From Agrostemma githago (taxonomy: Eukaryota > Streptophyta > Magnoliopsida > Caryophyllales > Caryophyllaceae): a DNA stretch of 64,000 nucleotides. The translations under genes and the position numbers were made by a program. Shown piece after piece: positions 1-11,218 of the stretch. Location: assembly GCA_958450325.1 (NCBI GenBank), contig OY288256.1:50548953-50612952 (forward strand), read 5' to 3'. The number at the start of each line of letters is the position of its first letter. The first letter of the stretch is position 1. The notes beneath the pieces are model-generated. The model searched no databases and was not told the origin of the DNA. It was given only the letters and a program-made list of their open reading frames with translations.

Positions 1-739
1 GTTTTGTTTTGTGTGTTTTGCCTCCCTTTGTCCTTATAGGTTACTTTAATCGCCAATGACTTTGGAAAGCTCTAAAGACTTCCGGTAACATCTTATCCCT
101 TTTTCTTCTTTATCTCTTATGGAGTTTGGAGGAGATTGTGATGTTGTGTGCTCGGGTGGAGCTTCGTGCATACTGGTGGGTGATTTGGTGACTTGTTTGG
201 ATGATCGGGGTGGTGTTTGTGTTGTGTTTGTGTTTGTTTTGTGTTGTTCTTAATTTTGTTGCTTTTGCCTTTGTTTCTTTTCATTTTGTTTTCGTCATAT
301 CTTCATTTTGTGTTGTGTTGTGTCTCGTGTAAATGGTTTTCGAAAACCCGGTTTAGAGACTAGTGTGTGAGTGTGTACTTTCCCTTCCTAGTAGTGTAAA
401 TCGAGTTTTGGACTTTAATCTAGTAGAATGACCCTAAATCAATGATTTCGTTGGTCCTTTACCTCGAGTCCACCTAGCTTACTAGAGATTTACTACGGGA
501 TTTGCATTTTGACCATTATGACCACCCACGGTGTGAAAAGGCCTTGGTTACCGAGTCTCGTCCCTTAGGTGACCGTGTTTAAGATCGTTTGATTAGTCCA
601 AGTTCTCCACTTTTTCGTGGGTTTGAAGGGTCTTGGCCCGTCCCGACTTACCCATTTACCTACCTCTCACACATATCCACACAATAAAATGCAACTTGTT
701 GATTCTCTCTTTCTTGTTACACATCGAAATGCCAAAAAT

Positions 740-912
740 GCCAAATCTTGCCAAAAAGGGCAAAGAAAAGAAAAAGAAAATAAAAGAAAGAAAAAAATGA
801 AGAAAAAGAAAAGGCACAAAAGCCAAAAAGAAAATAGAAAAGAAGAAAGAGAAAGGCATGGCAAAACAAAGAGAAAATGCAAAAGAAAAGAGAAAATGCC
901 AAAAGAAAACCC
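740..912 (+). repeat. purine-rich strand-asymmetric tract
   Basis: The plus strand is almost pure A and G here (runs of AAAG, GAAA and AAAAATG), and the mirrored arm at about 3895-4070 is the matching pyrimidine-rich tract. The Lys/Glu-rich and Phe/Leu-rich ORFs over both places are translations of this bias and are not genes. Confidence 0.7.
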
Positions 913-1593
913 GACTCACAAAAATAATCCCTACCTCTCAAAATAAGCCTTTTTCCCGACTTTTGCCGTGAAGAGCCTACCAAAGGACCGAGTCCCTAGG
1001 AAGGATGATAGCGGCAAAGGTCGGTCTTCCCTCATTTTGCATTATTTCCACCTTTTTACTTGGACTAGTTAGGCGGTTTTGGACATGGGACGACCCTCTT
1101 GGCTCACGCTAAAGGGGGCGGGGTCTCACTTACCTACAGTGTCGACTAACACCGTGGATCATCACTTCCCACTCCGCCGATCGTCCCGTAGTACGTTTTT
1201 AGAAAGTTAGGAGAACCTAGGTAAGTTACCAACGTTTTTATTGCTTTATCGTCATACTATTAGGGTTTAGTTCACCTAGGTTTGTATTGCTAGCTTGGGA
1301 ACGTTGTCACTTACCTCGAGTCCTAAACCGGTGTTTTATTCACCGCTTGTTTGAGGGGAGCGGTATTTCTTTTGTTTTGGGTGCAACCGATTATGTGTTT
1401 GTTTGTATGTTTGTGTGTTTCTGTGTTTTGTGTCCGGTTGCACCCACAGTTTTGTCGCAAGACCCAACTTGCCTTGCGGAGTGCACTTTTCCTCTAAGTG
1501 CACTCGCGTGAGTTGAAGGGGCGTAGGGTGCGCTAATACCCACTCGGTTAGTTTAGTATTAGTATGTGCTTACTCGAGGGCGAGTAAGGGTTA

Positions 1594-1606
1594 AGTGTGG
1601 GGGAGT
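1594..1606 (+). other. polypurine tract of the plus-oriented Athila-like element
   Basis: AGTGTGGGGGAGT lies immediately before the TG of the LTR at 1607. This is the expected site of plus-strand DNA priming during reverse transcription. Confidence 0.7.
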
Positions 1607-1948
1607 TGATAAGTGTCATTTGTAGTGCCTATTCGTAGTGTTTTGGTCCCATTTTCCTTGTGGAATCGCTCCTTGGGAGCGATTCATGGGCTTCTTATGC
1701 TTCCTTTAGTCCGTTTCAGGTTCCCGAGCCCGATTTGGAAGAGTTAGAGTGATTCCGACTCAATACATACACATTTTGGAGCCAACGAGATAAAGGAACG
1801 ATGACTCGAGACCTTGGAATCGACCCCGAGACCTTGGGTCCCAATCCCGAGCCTCCGAGACCCGATCCCGAGTCCCGAGAATCGACGGGAAGCCCATAAG
1901 ATACAAGGAGGGACCCTAGAGCTCTTAATGAAGGCATACAAGACCTTT

Positions 1949-2094
1949 CCCGGTCGGGATAATAGCCTTCCCGATCGGGAAGGAAGGCATATTTAGAAGC
2001 GCCACTGTGGGCCCTTCCCGGTCAGGTTGAGCCCTTCCCGATCGGGATGGCAGAACCCTTCCCGATCGGGATGATCCGTCCCGGTCGGGACGGG
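1949..2094 (+). repeat. cluster of CCCG(A/G)TCGGG palindromes in LTR U3
   Basis: At least five copies of a 10-bp self-complementary or nearly self-complementary core (CCCGATCGGG or CCCGGTCGGG) lie at 1949, 1970, 2037, 2061 and 2080, with a degenerate copy near 2017. The spacers are CTT- and GGG-rich. The cluster ends about 50 bp upstream of the TATA box. Its function is unknown; position suggests an enhancer or a structured element. Confidence 0.8.
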
Positions 2095-2144
2095 CTACAT
2101 CTCACCCGCACTTCTTCTTTTCTTCTCCTTCATTCTTGTACCCA

Positions 2145-2152
2145 TATATATA
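2145..2152 (+). promoter_or_regulatory. TATA box of the plus-oriented Athila-like LTR
   Basis: TATATATA sits in an otherwise pyrimidine-rich stretch about 540 bp into the LTR and 50 bp after the palindrome cluster, the usual place for the U3/R promoter. Confidence 0.6.
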
Positions 2153-3200
2153 CTCCCTTCTTGTAATTTTAAGATTTTTTATCTTAACCTACATTAGTTT
2201 AAGCCTCCAAAACCCTAGATTTACTCTCTCTCATTAGCTTTAATCTTTCCTTAATCCTAGTTAATCCTTAGTTAATCATTGTAATTAATCTTGGATTAAG
2301 GAGATTCTTGAAGATTGTTCCAAGATTGACAACCTTGGGATTGTATTTGGGTTTCTCATTAATACAAGCTTTCATCTTTTGTTCATCCTATTGTTGGTAT
2401 AACCATTCTTACTCTTGTTTTTAGTTATTTAATCTTGTTTCCATCTTTTATTGTTATTATTGTCATTGTTCTTGTTATTCATAATGAATGTTTGGATTGT
2501 GAGTTTGTCTTCTCTTATGATTGTGAGTTTTGCATTGATGAGTGAGTAGTGATCTTGTGGGGTTAGTAGGGGGATTAGGGGTAGATTATGGGTGATTAGG
2601 GCTGATAAAGGGGAAAAGGTTGTATCTTGTTGTTAGTCACATTGTAAGCACTCCATGTGTTTGTTGATATGCTTGTGTGAGTTGTAGTGGCCATGCTTCC
2701 CATGCTTGTATTCATCTTCTCATTGATTGTTTATTTTGTGGAAATGTTGAGAATAGTCATAGTCACGAGAGTGCCGACTAGAGTCTAAGTTGCGAGAGCC
2801 CGGACTCACCTTGACATCGGTCTAAGTTGCAAGAGCCCGGACCGACTCTAGCGATTAGGAGACACCTTTACCCTTGATCACCCGAATTACCCTTCTACCT
2901 CTACGAACCCGACCTACCCCACTTCTTTCCATATTTGAGTCCACCGTCTTAGTTAGTCATAGTTCTTCTAGTTTATTCATTAGTTCGATCATTAGTCTAG
3001 TTCTTACTCCTCCTTAATAGTTTCCATTTATCGCTCCTTTGTGTTTGTTTGGTAATTTAGTCTCGTTGTAGGCCGACGTAGTCTAAACTTTGGTATACCG
3101 TCCTCGTGGAATCGATCCCGACTTGCCCTAGCTACCCACTAGGTTAGTCGGTGTTATATTGATCGGCTAGGGACGTGACGAATCCCTTACCATCAATTTG

Positions 3201-4812
3201 ACTCCCCCACACTTAACCCTTACTCGCCCTCGAGTAAGCACACACTAACTACTAAACTAGCCGAATGGGTATTAGCGCACCCTACGCCCCTTCAACTCAC
3301 GCGAGTGCACTTAGAGGAAAAGTGCACTCCGCAAGGCAAGTCGGGTCTTGCGACAAAACCGTGGATGCAACCGGACACAAAACACATAAACAAACAAACA
3401 CAAAAAAAAACAAACACATAAACGGTTGCACCCAAAACAAAAGAGATACCGCTTCCCTCTAAAAGCGGTGAAAGAAGCACCAGTTTAGGACTCGAGGTAA
3501 GTGACAACGTTCCCAAGCTAGCAATACAAACCGAGGTGAACTAAACCCTAATAGTATGATGATAAAGCAACAAAAACGTTGGTAACTTACCTAGGTCCTC
3601 CTAACTTTCTAAAAATGTACTACGGGACGATCGGCGGAGTGGAAAAGTGAAGAACCATGGTGTTAGTCGACACTGTAGGTAAGTGAGACCCCGCCCCCTT
3701 TAGCGTGAGCCAAGAGGGTCGTCCCGTGTCCAAGACCGCCTAACTAGTCCAAGTAAAAAGGTGGAAAACATGCAAAATGAGGGAAGACCGACTAATGCCG
3801 CTATCATCCTTCCTCGGGACTCGGTCCTTTGGTAGGCTCTTTACGGCAAAAGTCGGAAAAAGGCTTATTTTTGTGGGGATTTCTTTTTGTGAGACGGGTT
3901 TTCTTTTGGCATTTTCTTTCTTCTTTTGCATTTTCACTTTGTTTTGCCATGCCATTCTTTTTCTTCTTTTCTATTTTCTTTTTGGCTTTTGTGCCTTTTC
4001 TTTTTCTTCATTTTTTTCTTTCTTTTATTTTTTTCTTTCTTTTCTTTTTCTTTGCCCTTTTTAGCAAGATTTGGCTTTGTTGGCATTTTCATTGAATAAC
4101 GAGAAAGGGAGAATCAACAATTTGCATTTTATTTGTGTGGAATGTGTAGGAGGTAGGTGAATGGGTAAGTCGGGGTTGCGCATTCCCTTTCAAACCCACA
4201 AAAAGTGGAGAAAACTTGGACTAACCAAACAATCCTAAACACGGTCACCTAGGGGACGAGACTCGGTAACCAAGGCCTTTTCACACCGTGGGTGGTCATA
4301 ATGGTCAAAAGTGCAAATCCCGTAGTAAGTTCCTAGTAAGCTAGGTGGACTCAAGGTAAAGGACCAACGAATTCATTGATTTAAGGTCATTCTACTAGAC
4401 TAAAGTTCAAGACTCGATTTATACTACTAAAAAGGGAAAGTACACACTCACACATTAGCCTCTAAACCGGGTTTTCGAAAACTATTTACACACAAGACAC
4501 ACAACACAACACAAAATGAAGACATGACGAAAACAAAAGGAAAAGGAACAAAAGCAACAAAAAAAAAACAAAACAAGGCAAAACAAAACACATAGACAAA
4601 ACAACCACCACCTCTATATTCCACACAAGCCACCAAATCATCCACCATTATGCACAAAGCTCCACCCGAGCACACCTCAACACAACCTTCTCCAAACATC
4701 ACAAGGAATAAAGGAGAAAAAGGCATACGATGTTACCGGAAGTCTTTAGAGCTTTCCAAAGTCGTTGGCGATTAAGGCAACCTATAAGAACAAAGGGAGG
4801 CAAAACACGCAC
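3201..4812 (-). repeat. right arm of a 1.6-kb inverted repeat around the LTR
   Basis: This is the reverse complement of 1-1606, with matching landmarks: the polypurine tract, the purine tract, and the segment around 4741-4812 that mirrors positions 1-70. The true arm length is unknown because the left arm runs off the window. Confidence 0.8.
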
Positions 4813-5467
4813 ACAAAACAAATGTACGACACAAAGACACAAAAAGAAAACACAAAAGAGAAAATCTTTTTTATTTTTTTGAGAAAATTTTTCAAATTTT
4901 TAGGATTTTTAAAGGTTTTTTCGAAAAACTATGAAAATAAAACAACTACGATAGAATATCGCTCCCCCACACTTAAATCGAGCAATGTCCGCATGCTCGA
5001 TCGTAGGGTGCGGAGAGACAAAAGAAAAAGAAAAGAAACTACGAAAATAAAGCTAAAAATCAAAAATAAAGTGAAGAAAAGGGTAGAAGGTGTTCGGCTA
5101 GGGTGTAGTCAAGTCACCATGGGCCGAGACGAGAAAAAGATATGGATGGGGGATGAAATAAAAAGAAGGAAATAAAAGGAAATGGGAGGGGAGGGCTAGG
5201 TGTAATCAAGTCACCTAGCCCGGATTCCGCTTAAATCCGACTAAATCCTCAAAAAAGAAAGAGTGAAAAACTTGTAAAAATTTGGATTTTTCAAATGATT
5301 CTCGATGTAATCACGTCATCGAGAATCAGGAGCGATCACCACAAAGGCCCCGAGGGCCAACAAAATACTCATAACAAGGGGAAAGAAAATAGACGAGCAT
5401 CAAAAGCGGAAAAGAAAAGAAAGATGCCATACCAGAGGTTAGCAACTAACGCATCTCCATCGCTTCA
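4813..5467 (-). other. non-coding 3' region with an internal polypurine-like motif
   Basis: No credible gene. On the minus strand a second TTAAGTGTGGGGGAG motif occurs at about 4963-4977, the same core as the terminal polypurine tract at 3201. It could act as an internal (central) polypurine tract. The rest is A-rich and low in complexity. Confidence 0.45.
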
Positions 5468-7060
5468 CTAATCAAAGCCATCACCATGCTCGTCGTCATC
5501 CCCTTGCTCACTTACATTGTTGCCATCATCATCATCATTTCCATCTTCATCTTCTTCATCGGCTTCCTGATTACCCATCCCCGTATTTATATCGAAGGCA
5601 TCCTCGGCCTCGTACTCCTCATCATCCATCATGGCACCACTACCACTAGAATTACCGTGGTTAGGGAAATACTCGGGTCTATACCATGACGGAAGGTTGC
5701 CACGTGGATCAATATACCCCTGTTGAGCCAAAAGATGATAACCGGGGTATTGAGCATAATAATCATCCCTCCTCTGCTCATATTGCCCTAGATGTAGAGC
5801 ACTAAGCATCGCGGCCATGGATGCATCGGCCGGGGGCTGAGGGTAGGCAAATGGAGTGTAGGGGGTGTACGGAGGAACGTACACATACGCCGGGGGCGTA
5901 GGGTAAAAGGGGAGTGGTCGGGTAGCTTGCTGTTGTTGTTGTTGGGTTGGTTGCTGTCGAGGCCTCACACTAGCATGTGTATGCGGACTAAGGGAGGAAG
6001 AGGCACCGGGGTCACCTCCCGCACCGGGCATTAGAAGGTTAGGCACTCGGACCGGGACTAGGGAATGTCGCAAAGGCACAAGGGTCGGAAGCGTAGGGCA
6101 TGGCAAAGTGAAGTGTGGCCGACCCGAGGTAAACCATTGATACCTCTTGTGCTCCCTCTCATATGCGATCCATTTATGGAACCTAGTCAAACGGTCCTCA
6201 TCTATGGTCGTATCCCCCGGTACGGGGATTAAGTCCTCCTCGCTAAAATTCTCGTCTACCGCCTTAGCTATGTGTGTTATAAGCCCCCCGAGAACAATCT
6301 CACTCACATTCTTCCCCGCCTTACTTATCTTATGGAAATATTTTGCCAAAGCAAGGGAAAGGTCGGGGGCGAACCTAGGTTGACTCTTAAGATTTAAATA
6401 GGCCCCGAGTATGTTTAATTCTTGTTGCGTGAAAGAGCTCATTTCGGGTCTCCCAAATATCGTACCCGCAATTAATCGATGCCAAAAACGCAAAACCGGG
6501 TGGTGGACATGACGGCTAGACAACCGTCGATAGTCGACAAGGCTTAGACCGGTTATACTCTTCCAAACATCAATTACACTAAAACCGGCGGGTGGGTCAC
6601 AATTAGAAGCTAGGGGAAGACCAAAAATATCACCAAACTCGGGGAGGGTATAATTGTAGTCACCATTGTTCACCCGAAAAGCAACCCGGGGTGGATCAAC
6701 TCTAGTATTTAGAACAAAACTACTAAAGAACTCAAAGGTGAGTTGCTTGTAGGTCCGCTCATGCATGTTAAATAACATTTCCAACCCCATACCCACAAAC
6801 AATTGTCTACATTGGTCAAGGATGCCAAGCTTCCTAAGTATGATTTTACAAATAAAACGAGTTGGCTCAAGAGGCTTACCAAGGAGCTTGTAGAATTGCT
6901 CCTTTTGCCATTCCGAACCAAAGATAAGAGTAGGAAAATCCGGATGGCAAGGAATTTCCGGCTCTTCAATCTCGACCTCGGGCTCGATTTCGGCTCTAGA
7001 AGTGGAAGCGCTCTTCCTTTTCTTGCTAGCTACCACATTCCCTCTTTTCTTTGGAGCCAT
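5468..7060 (-). CDS. Athila ORF1-like protein of an LTR retroelement
   Basis: An open frame of 530 codons from ATG 7060. The frame is open further up to 7120, but the Met-Ala-Pro-Lys-Lys start is preferred because Athila-type proteins commonly start with such a basic tail. A basic N-terminus (first 20 residues, KKR clusters) is followed by a globular part of about 300 residues. That part has the features of the plant Athila ORF1 domain: an FxSEWQxExFxxL-like segment, a tract near HERTYKQLTFEFFSSF, and LPEFGDIFGLP. A Pro/Gln/Tyr-rich linker with a short polyGln run follows, then a very acidic Asp/Glu tail. The role of this family is not established (gag-like or envelope-position gene have both been proposed). 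The frame is intact, unlike most mobile ORFs here. A palindrome cluster lies about 500 bp upstream of the start. Confidence 0.75.
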   Translation of the reverse strand: MAPKKRGNVVASKKRKSASTSRAEIEPEVEIEEPEIPCHPDFPTLIFGSEWQKEQFYKLLGKPLEPTRFICKIILRKLGILDQCRQLFVGMGLEMLFNMHERTYKQLTFEFFSSFVLNTRVDPPRVAFRVNNGDYNYTLPEFGDIFGLPLASNCDPPAGFSVIDVWKSITGLSLVDYRRLSSRHVHHPVLRFWHRLIAGTIFGRPEMSSFTQQELNILGAYLNLKSQPRFAPDLSLALAKYFHKISKAGKNVSEIVLGGLITHIAKAVDENFSEEDLIPVPGDTTIDEDRLTRFHKWIAYEREHKRYQWFTSGRPHFTLPCPTLPTLVPLRHSLVPVRVPNLLMPGAGGDPGASSSLSPHTHASVRPRQQPTQQQQQQATRPLPFYPTPPAYVYVPPYTPYTPFAYPQPPADASMAAMLSALHLGQYEQRRDDYYAQYPGYHLLAQQGYIDPRGNLPSWYRPEYFPNHGNSSGSGAMMDDEEYEAEDAFDINTGMGNQEADEEDEDGNDDDDGNNVSEQGDDDEHGDGFD

Positions 7061-8477
7061 TAATGGTGAAGAAGCTTCAAAAATGGTGAACACCCAAACT
7101 CGGATTTTACCCAAAAACACTAACTAGAACCCTCAAAAACACACAATAGAAGCTTAATAATGGTTTAATAAGCTTCCAAGACCAACTCCAACAAGCTAAA
7201 TCGAGTTTGAAACCAAAACCCTAAACTCGGATTTTGGAAAAAATGGTGATAAAAACTCGATTTTTTTTCGTTTTTGGTGATAAAAATGGTAGAAAATGGG
7301 TCTAGGATAGGTATTAATATGATAGAAACTGATTTTGGGTGGTTTTGGAAGTGATTTGATGAGATTTTGTGGAGTATTTGTATATTTATGGTGTTTTGGG
7401 GGTTTTGGAATTGGGGTTTATTTTGTGTTATGAAGATGAAGGAGGTTGAAGATGAGTTAGTATGATATGGGAATGGGTTGGGTTGGGTTGATATGTGAGA
7501 GGGAAGCATGGGGCGGGGCGGGGCGGGCTAATGATGTTGGGTGGGTTCGGGCTGCAAGGAAAAAAGAAAGCTGCTGTACACAACCCGTCTCGGCCGAGAA
7601 GGGTTCGTCCCGACCGGGACGGGTCTTCGTCTCGCCCGGGACGAGCTCGTCTCGCCCGGGACGGCACTCCAGTAGCAGCAGTTTTGTGTCGCTTCAACCC
7701 GATCAGGATTGGCTCGTCTCGCCCGGGACGGGTCTTCGTCTCGCCCGGGACGAGCTCGTCTCGCCCGGGACGGCACTCCAGTAGCAGCAGTTTTGTGTCA
7801 CATTAACCCGATCGGGATTGGCTCGTCTCGGCCGAGACGAGCTATCATCCCGCCCGAGATGGCACCTCTTCTTGCCCAAATAAAACCCGTTCTCGCCCGG
7901 GATGCCCCTTGATGCCTCCTTTCAAGAAGAACTCACCTAGCCTTCCTCCCAATCCACAAATAACAACTCGGGATCCGAATCCCGTTCCCAAAAGCTTATT
8001 GCAAGCTCAAAAACAACCATCTAGCTCCCGTCTTCCAATAAAAATCCCACCGAGCCGAGACTTGACGGAAAAAATAGAAGAACGAGCACGAAATACTTGA
8101 TGCTAATCATAGAAGATATAAGTGGAGCTTCTCTTGATTTTCAAATATTCACCTAAGCTCATAGCTTCATCAAAGCTCCCAAAAATCAATAATAGAACCG
8201 CTCCCAAGACCGCTTCAAGCATTCACCTCCAAAACTCATATAATCACCTTCAAACATTAATCATTCTACACAACTTCACAATAATCATTAGAGACCCCTC
8301 CCTCACATCACTCAACAAAAAAAAATTCCAAATTACAAGAATTCCAAAAAAACAAAGGAGTCCTAGAAACAAAAATCACAAATACAAGCACAAGTACTCT
8401 AAAGAAGAGAGGAGGGGAATATACAACATGACGGTTCTTTTAGGAACTCCGTCAAACCTAGGATGGTGGACTATTCT
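7061..8477 (-). other. inter-ORF region with a palindrome cluster
   Basis: No gene is supported. The many short ORFs across 7467-7912 are translations of a repeated GC-rich palindrome cluster in all frames. The stretch 7061-7500 is A/T-rich and could be the leader of the ORF at 5468-7060. Confidence 0.5.
7580..7905. repeat. internal palindrome cluster with a 109-bp tandem duplication
   Basis: More than ten GC-rich cores of the kinds CGCCCGGGACG, CTCGGCCGAG and CCGATCGGG are packed in about 325 bp. A unit containing the cores and the spacer GGCACTCCAGTAGCAGCAG is repeated in tandem (for example at 7663 and 7772, period 109 bp). The motif style matches the LTR clusters of the same family, but this copy lies inside the element, upstream of the Athila-ORF1-like ORF. 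Confidence 0.8.
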
Positions 8478-9824
8478 TTAACCGTAGCCCTCAAGGACAT
8501 GGAGGAGAAAGTCGAACGCGCTACCGACATCATAGTGAAGGTCCAAGAAGCGCTCGAGCTTAACCGACCTCCACGGCCTCCAAGGAGGAGGCAAGAAGTA
8601 GGATTCCCAAGACACGACATCATCTTCAAAGTAGTCTCCGGGGTCTATCCATCCTACGAGCTCAACCGACCTCTTCCTCCCTAGGCATCGCCTCCAATCA
8701 CAAGCAAGCTTCATCTCCAAGAATCGAGGCACAAAAAGCGGTTTTGGCCTCATCTCTTCATTGCACACCCCCACACTTGCCTCAAGTTGTGGTTCCCCAT
8801 CTTCATCACTCGGCCCCACATCATCTTGGAGGATAGGATCGAAACTTCTACCGGCGGTTTCAATCTCCTCCAAGTCATTGCTTGGCTCACTTTCTAGGGG
8901 CTCTTGATGCTTATCCACATTCTCGGACAAGGGCAACTCGAGGCTCACAATTTCACCCAACAACTCTACAAACTCCACCAAACCATCCCACTCACTATCC
9001 TTCTCCAATTCTTCACCAACGATACCTTCACCAAGAGTCATCTCCTCATTCGTCTCTTTTTGGGTAGACGATTGAGGTTCTTCAAAGCAAATCTCTCTAT
9101 CAAAGGGAACTACATCGGCGGTTTCGTGATTAGGTTGCTCCTCTCTCTCAAGAGGGCACCCTCCATCTAAATGTGATGCTCGGGATAAAGACATTACGGT
9201 TTGAACCGCTAATGCATTTAAATGAGCATTCCTCGCCTCGTTTGCCCTTCGCATTTGGGCCATCAATTCCTCTTGTTGTTTTCGCAATTGAATGGCCGTT
9301 TCTTGAAAGCTCCTTTGCATTTGAAGCATCGATTGATGTAACTCTAAGTTGGACGATTGGTGGTCATTGGAGTCTTGTAAGGCTCCTTGATAATCTTGAT
9401 GATGCCCATAGGGTGGGGCATCATATTGTTGGTAGTGGGGTTGAGGTGGTTGGTAGTATTGTGGGTCATAGGGTTCATATTGTGGTTGGGGTGGAGAGTA
9501 ATATTGTGGGTCTTGGGGGTATTGGCTTCCACAAGGTGAATCTTGAGTGTACATGGTGGGGTCATAATCATAACTCGAGTAATAGTCACCATGATCGTAG
9601 GAGTGATAATCGTCCACTTGTTGGTAGCCGTTTTCATACTCTTGAGGATCATACCCATCTTGATTACCCCAAGAAGCTTGATTATGGTAGGGGGACGTCA
9701 TGTCATAGCTTTGGTTCATGGAAGAAGAGTGGTAGCTCATATCGGCTTCCATGTGTGGGGAGTTTAGATCAAACCCCATGCTCGCTCGAAAATCGTAGTC
9801 CATACCCGGTTGGAAACCACTCAT
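8478..9824 (-). CDS. Tyr/Gln/Pro-rich retroelement ORF, gag position
   Basis: An open frame of 448 codons whose ATG lies about 230 bp after the primer-binding site, where gag is expected. Residues 1-160 are a low-complexity Tyr/Asp/Gln/Pro region with repeats such as PQYYxPPQPxYxxYD. Residues 160-215 form a likely coiled coil (QMQRSFQETAIQLRKQQEEL and on). The rest is acidic, ending in a Trp/Arg-rich segment. I see no CCHC knuckle and no typical gag core, so it is gag-like by position only. A GTGTGGGGG tract on the minus strand near 8768-8784 resembles the terminal polypurine tract. The frame is intact. Confidence 0.55.
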   Translation of the reverse strand: MSGFQPGMDYDFRASMGFDLNSPHMEADMSYHSSSMNQSYDMTSPYHNQASWGNQDGYDPQEYENGYQQVDDYHSYDHGDYYSSYDYDPTMYTQDSPCGSQYPQDPQYYSPPQPQYEPYDPQYYQPPQPHYQQYDAPPYGHHQDYQGALQDSNDHQSSNLELHQSMLQMQRSFQETAIQLRKQQEELMAQMRRANEARNAHLNALAVQTVMSLSRASHLDGGCPLEREEQPNHETADVVPFDREICFEEPQSSTQKETNEEMTLGEGIVGEELEKDSEWDGLVEFVELLGEIVSLELPLSENVDKHQEPLESEPSNDLEEIETAGRSFDPILQDDVGPSDEDGEPQLEASVGVCNEEMRPKPLFVPRFLEMKLACDWRRCLGRKRSVELVGWIDPGDYFEDDVVSWESYFLPPPWRPWRSVKLERFLDLHYDVGSAFDFLLHVLEGYG

Positions 9825-10055
9825 TCTAGCAACCGTCCGTTTAAGCGGCTCTGAGTCGCAAGAAGAAGATAATCACCACCTCTAAGCACAAACTGTAGAC
9901 TAAGAACAAACGTGAGAAGTCTAGTGCTTTTTGGGCACTAGACAAGAGAGAAATAAACCGCACACACACAAGAAGCAAAGTAACAAAATAAAAACGAAAA
10001 CACAAACACAAAGACAAAGTCAAGCAAAAAGGAAAACAAAGTCTAAACTAGCACC

Positions 10056-10074
10056 GTCCCCGGTAACGGCGCCA
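10056..10074 (-). other. primer-binding site, tRNA-Asp type
   Basis: On the minus strand TGGCGCCGTTACCGGGGAC lies three bases after the LTR end. It matches the TGGCGCCGTTGCCGGGGA site common in Athila-type elements (tRNA-Asp by family knowledge) with one difference. Confidence 0.8.
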
Positions 10075-11155
10075 AATTGATGGTAAGGATTCGTCACGTC
10101 CCAACCGTCAATAATATAACCGGCTAACCTAACTAGGGTAGATAGGGTAAGTCGGGTCGAATCTACGGGGACGGTAATGTGAAGTCTAGACTAGGTCGGC
10201 CCAAATACTAGACTAAGTCAACGAGCTAACCTAAGGAATGATAGAAGGGGAGGCAGCTAGACGAAGACTAAGTCTAAGGAGAAGACAAACAAAGGAGAAC
10301 GGGCTAGGATTAGGTCGGGGTCAAAGGGGTAACGGAATGGTCAAGGGAGGACTAGAGTGAAAGAGGTAGTAGGGTGATCTAGGTTGGTCCGGGCTCTCGC
10401 AACTTAGACTCACCTAGAGGTTCCACCTAGAACCCATCTCGGCGATACTCAACACAATCGGGGTTCTAGCATACTATAGGCCTAGGTCGCATCCGGGCTC
10501 TCGCTACTTAGACCGGCCTAGGGGTCGTCCTCACCGGGCTCTCCCAACTTAATGAGGGGACCGAACCCACAACAAACTAACACCCACGAAAGAAAGGCAA
10601 GAAAACAAGCATTCGTACATACTTAGTCATTCAAGCAATTCCACAAACATGTGATGTGCATCAAACAAGAGGAAACCCAAATCTTCCACCAACATCTCTA
10701 ACAAACCCTTAATCATTCAATTAACACCCTAATTACCTTACTAACCCTAGCAAGAACACTACTCTAACATATCTAAAGGAAATACTAACAAAAACAAGGT
10801 GAACAAACTCAAACAACCAAACATACACAAACAAACTAGTGAAAACAATAAACAAGAACTAAAGATGCAAACTTGATGAATAATAAAGGATTAAGAGTAA
10901 AGAGATGAGAAGATTATACCAAACTAACAAGAGAATGAAAAGTAGAACACTTGCATAGAAGATAACACAAATTCATCCACCAAGGTTGTCAATCTTGGAT
11001 GGATTCTTCAAGAGATCCAATATTACAAGCACTAATCTATGATTAACCACTAATTACCGACTAATCTACACTAATCTAATCTAATATAACTTAAAGTAGT
11101 CTAGGGTTTAGTGTCTAATATAACATCAGATCCTGTCTTAATACAAGAGGGGGGG

Positions 11156-11165
11156 TATATATATA
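11156..11165 (-). promoter_or_regulatory. TATA box of the 5' LTR
   Basis: TATATATATA on the minus strand lies about 55 bp downstream of the palindrome cluster, the same arrangement as in the LTR at 1607-3195. Confidence 0.6.
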
Positions 11166-11218
11166 GGGTTACAAGTGGAAGGGAGAAGAAAGAAAACAAA
11201 TGCGTGTTACAGCTTCCT

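Larger units (their letters stand above)
1..1606 (+). mobile_element. 3' internal region of a plus-oriented Athila-like LTR element (cut by window start)
   Basis: This stretch ends in a polypurine tract (AGTGTGGGGGAGT at 1594-1606) directly before an LTR that begins TGATAAGTG, so it is the 3' non-coding end of an element reading left to right. It has no convincing gene. A 109-codon ORF at 617-946 is only a translated purine-rich tract. The whole stretch is repeated in reverse complement at 3201-about 4812 with scattered substitutions and small indels, by eye roughly 95 percent identical. The element body lies outside the window. Confidence 0.75.
1607..3195 (+). mobile_element. Athila-like LTR, plus orientation, flanked by inverted internal regions
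   Basis: The LTR runs from TGATAAGTG to ...CTTACCATCA (1589 bp). Its left side has the normal 3'-LTR neighbour, a polypurine tract. Its right side continues with ATTTG, the bases that normally join this LTR family to its primer-binding site, and then switches at 3201 into the reverse complement of the polypurine-tract side. It contains a palindrome cluster (1949-2094) and a TATA box (2145-2152). It is clearly diverged from the minus-oriented LTR at 10078-11684, especially near the 3' end, so the two are not a young LTR pair. Confidence 0.75.

Noticed and set aside
617..946. Lys/Glu-rich ORF and the Phe/Leu-rich ORFs in the mirrored arm
   Set aside because: They are translations of a purine-biased tract; the frames shift between the two arms and no domain is seen.
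7580..7905. Possible CRISPR-like array
   Set aside because: Repeats are short palindromes with variable cores and no equal-length spacers, in a plant retroelement.
9173..9829. 218-codon plus-strand ORF
   Set aside because: It is the antisense shadow of the Tyr/Gln-rich ORF, and its repeats follow those of the real frame.
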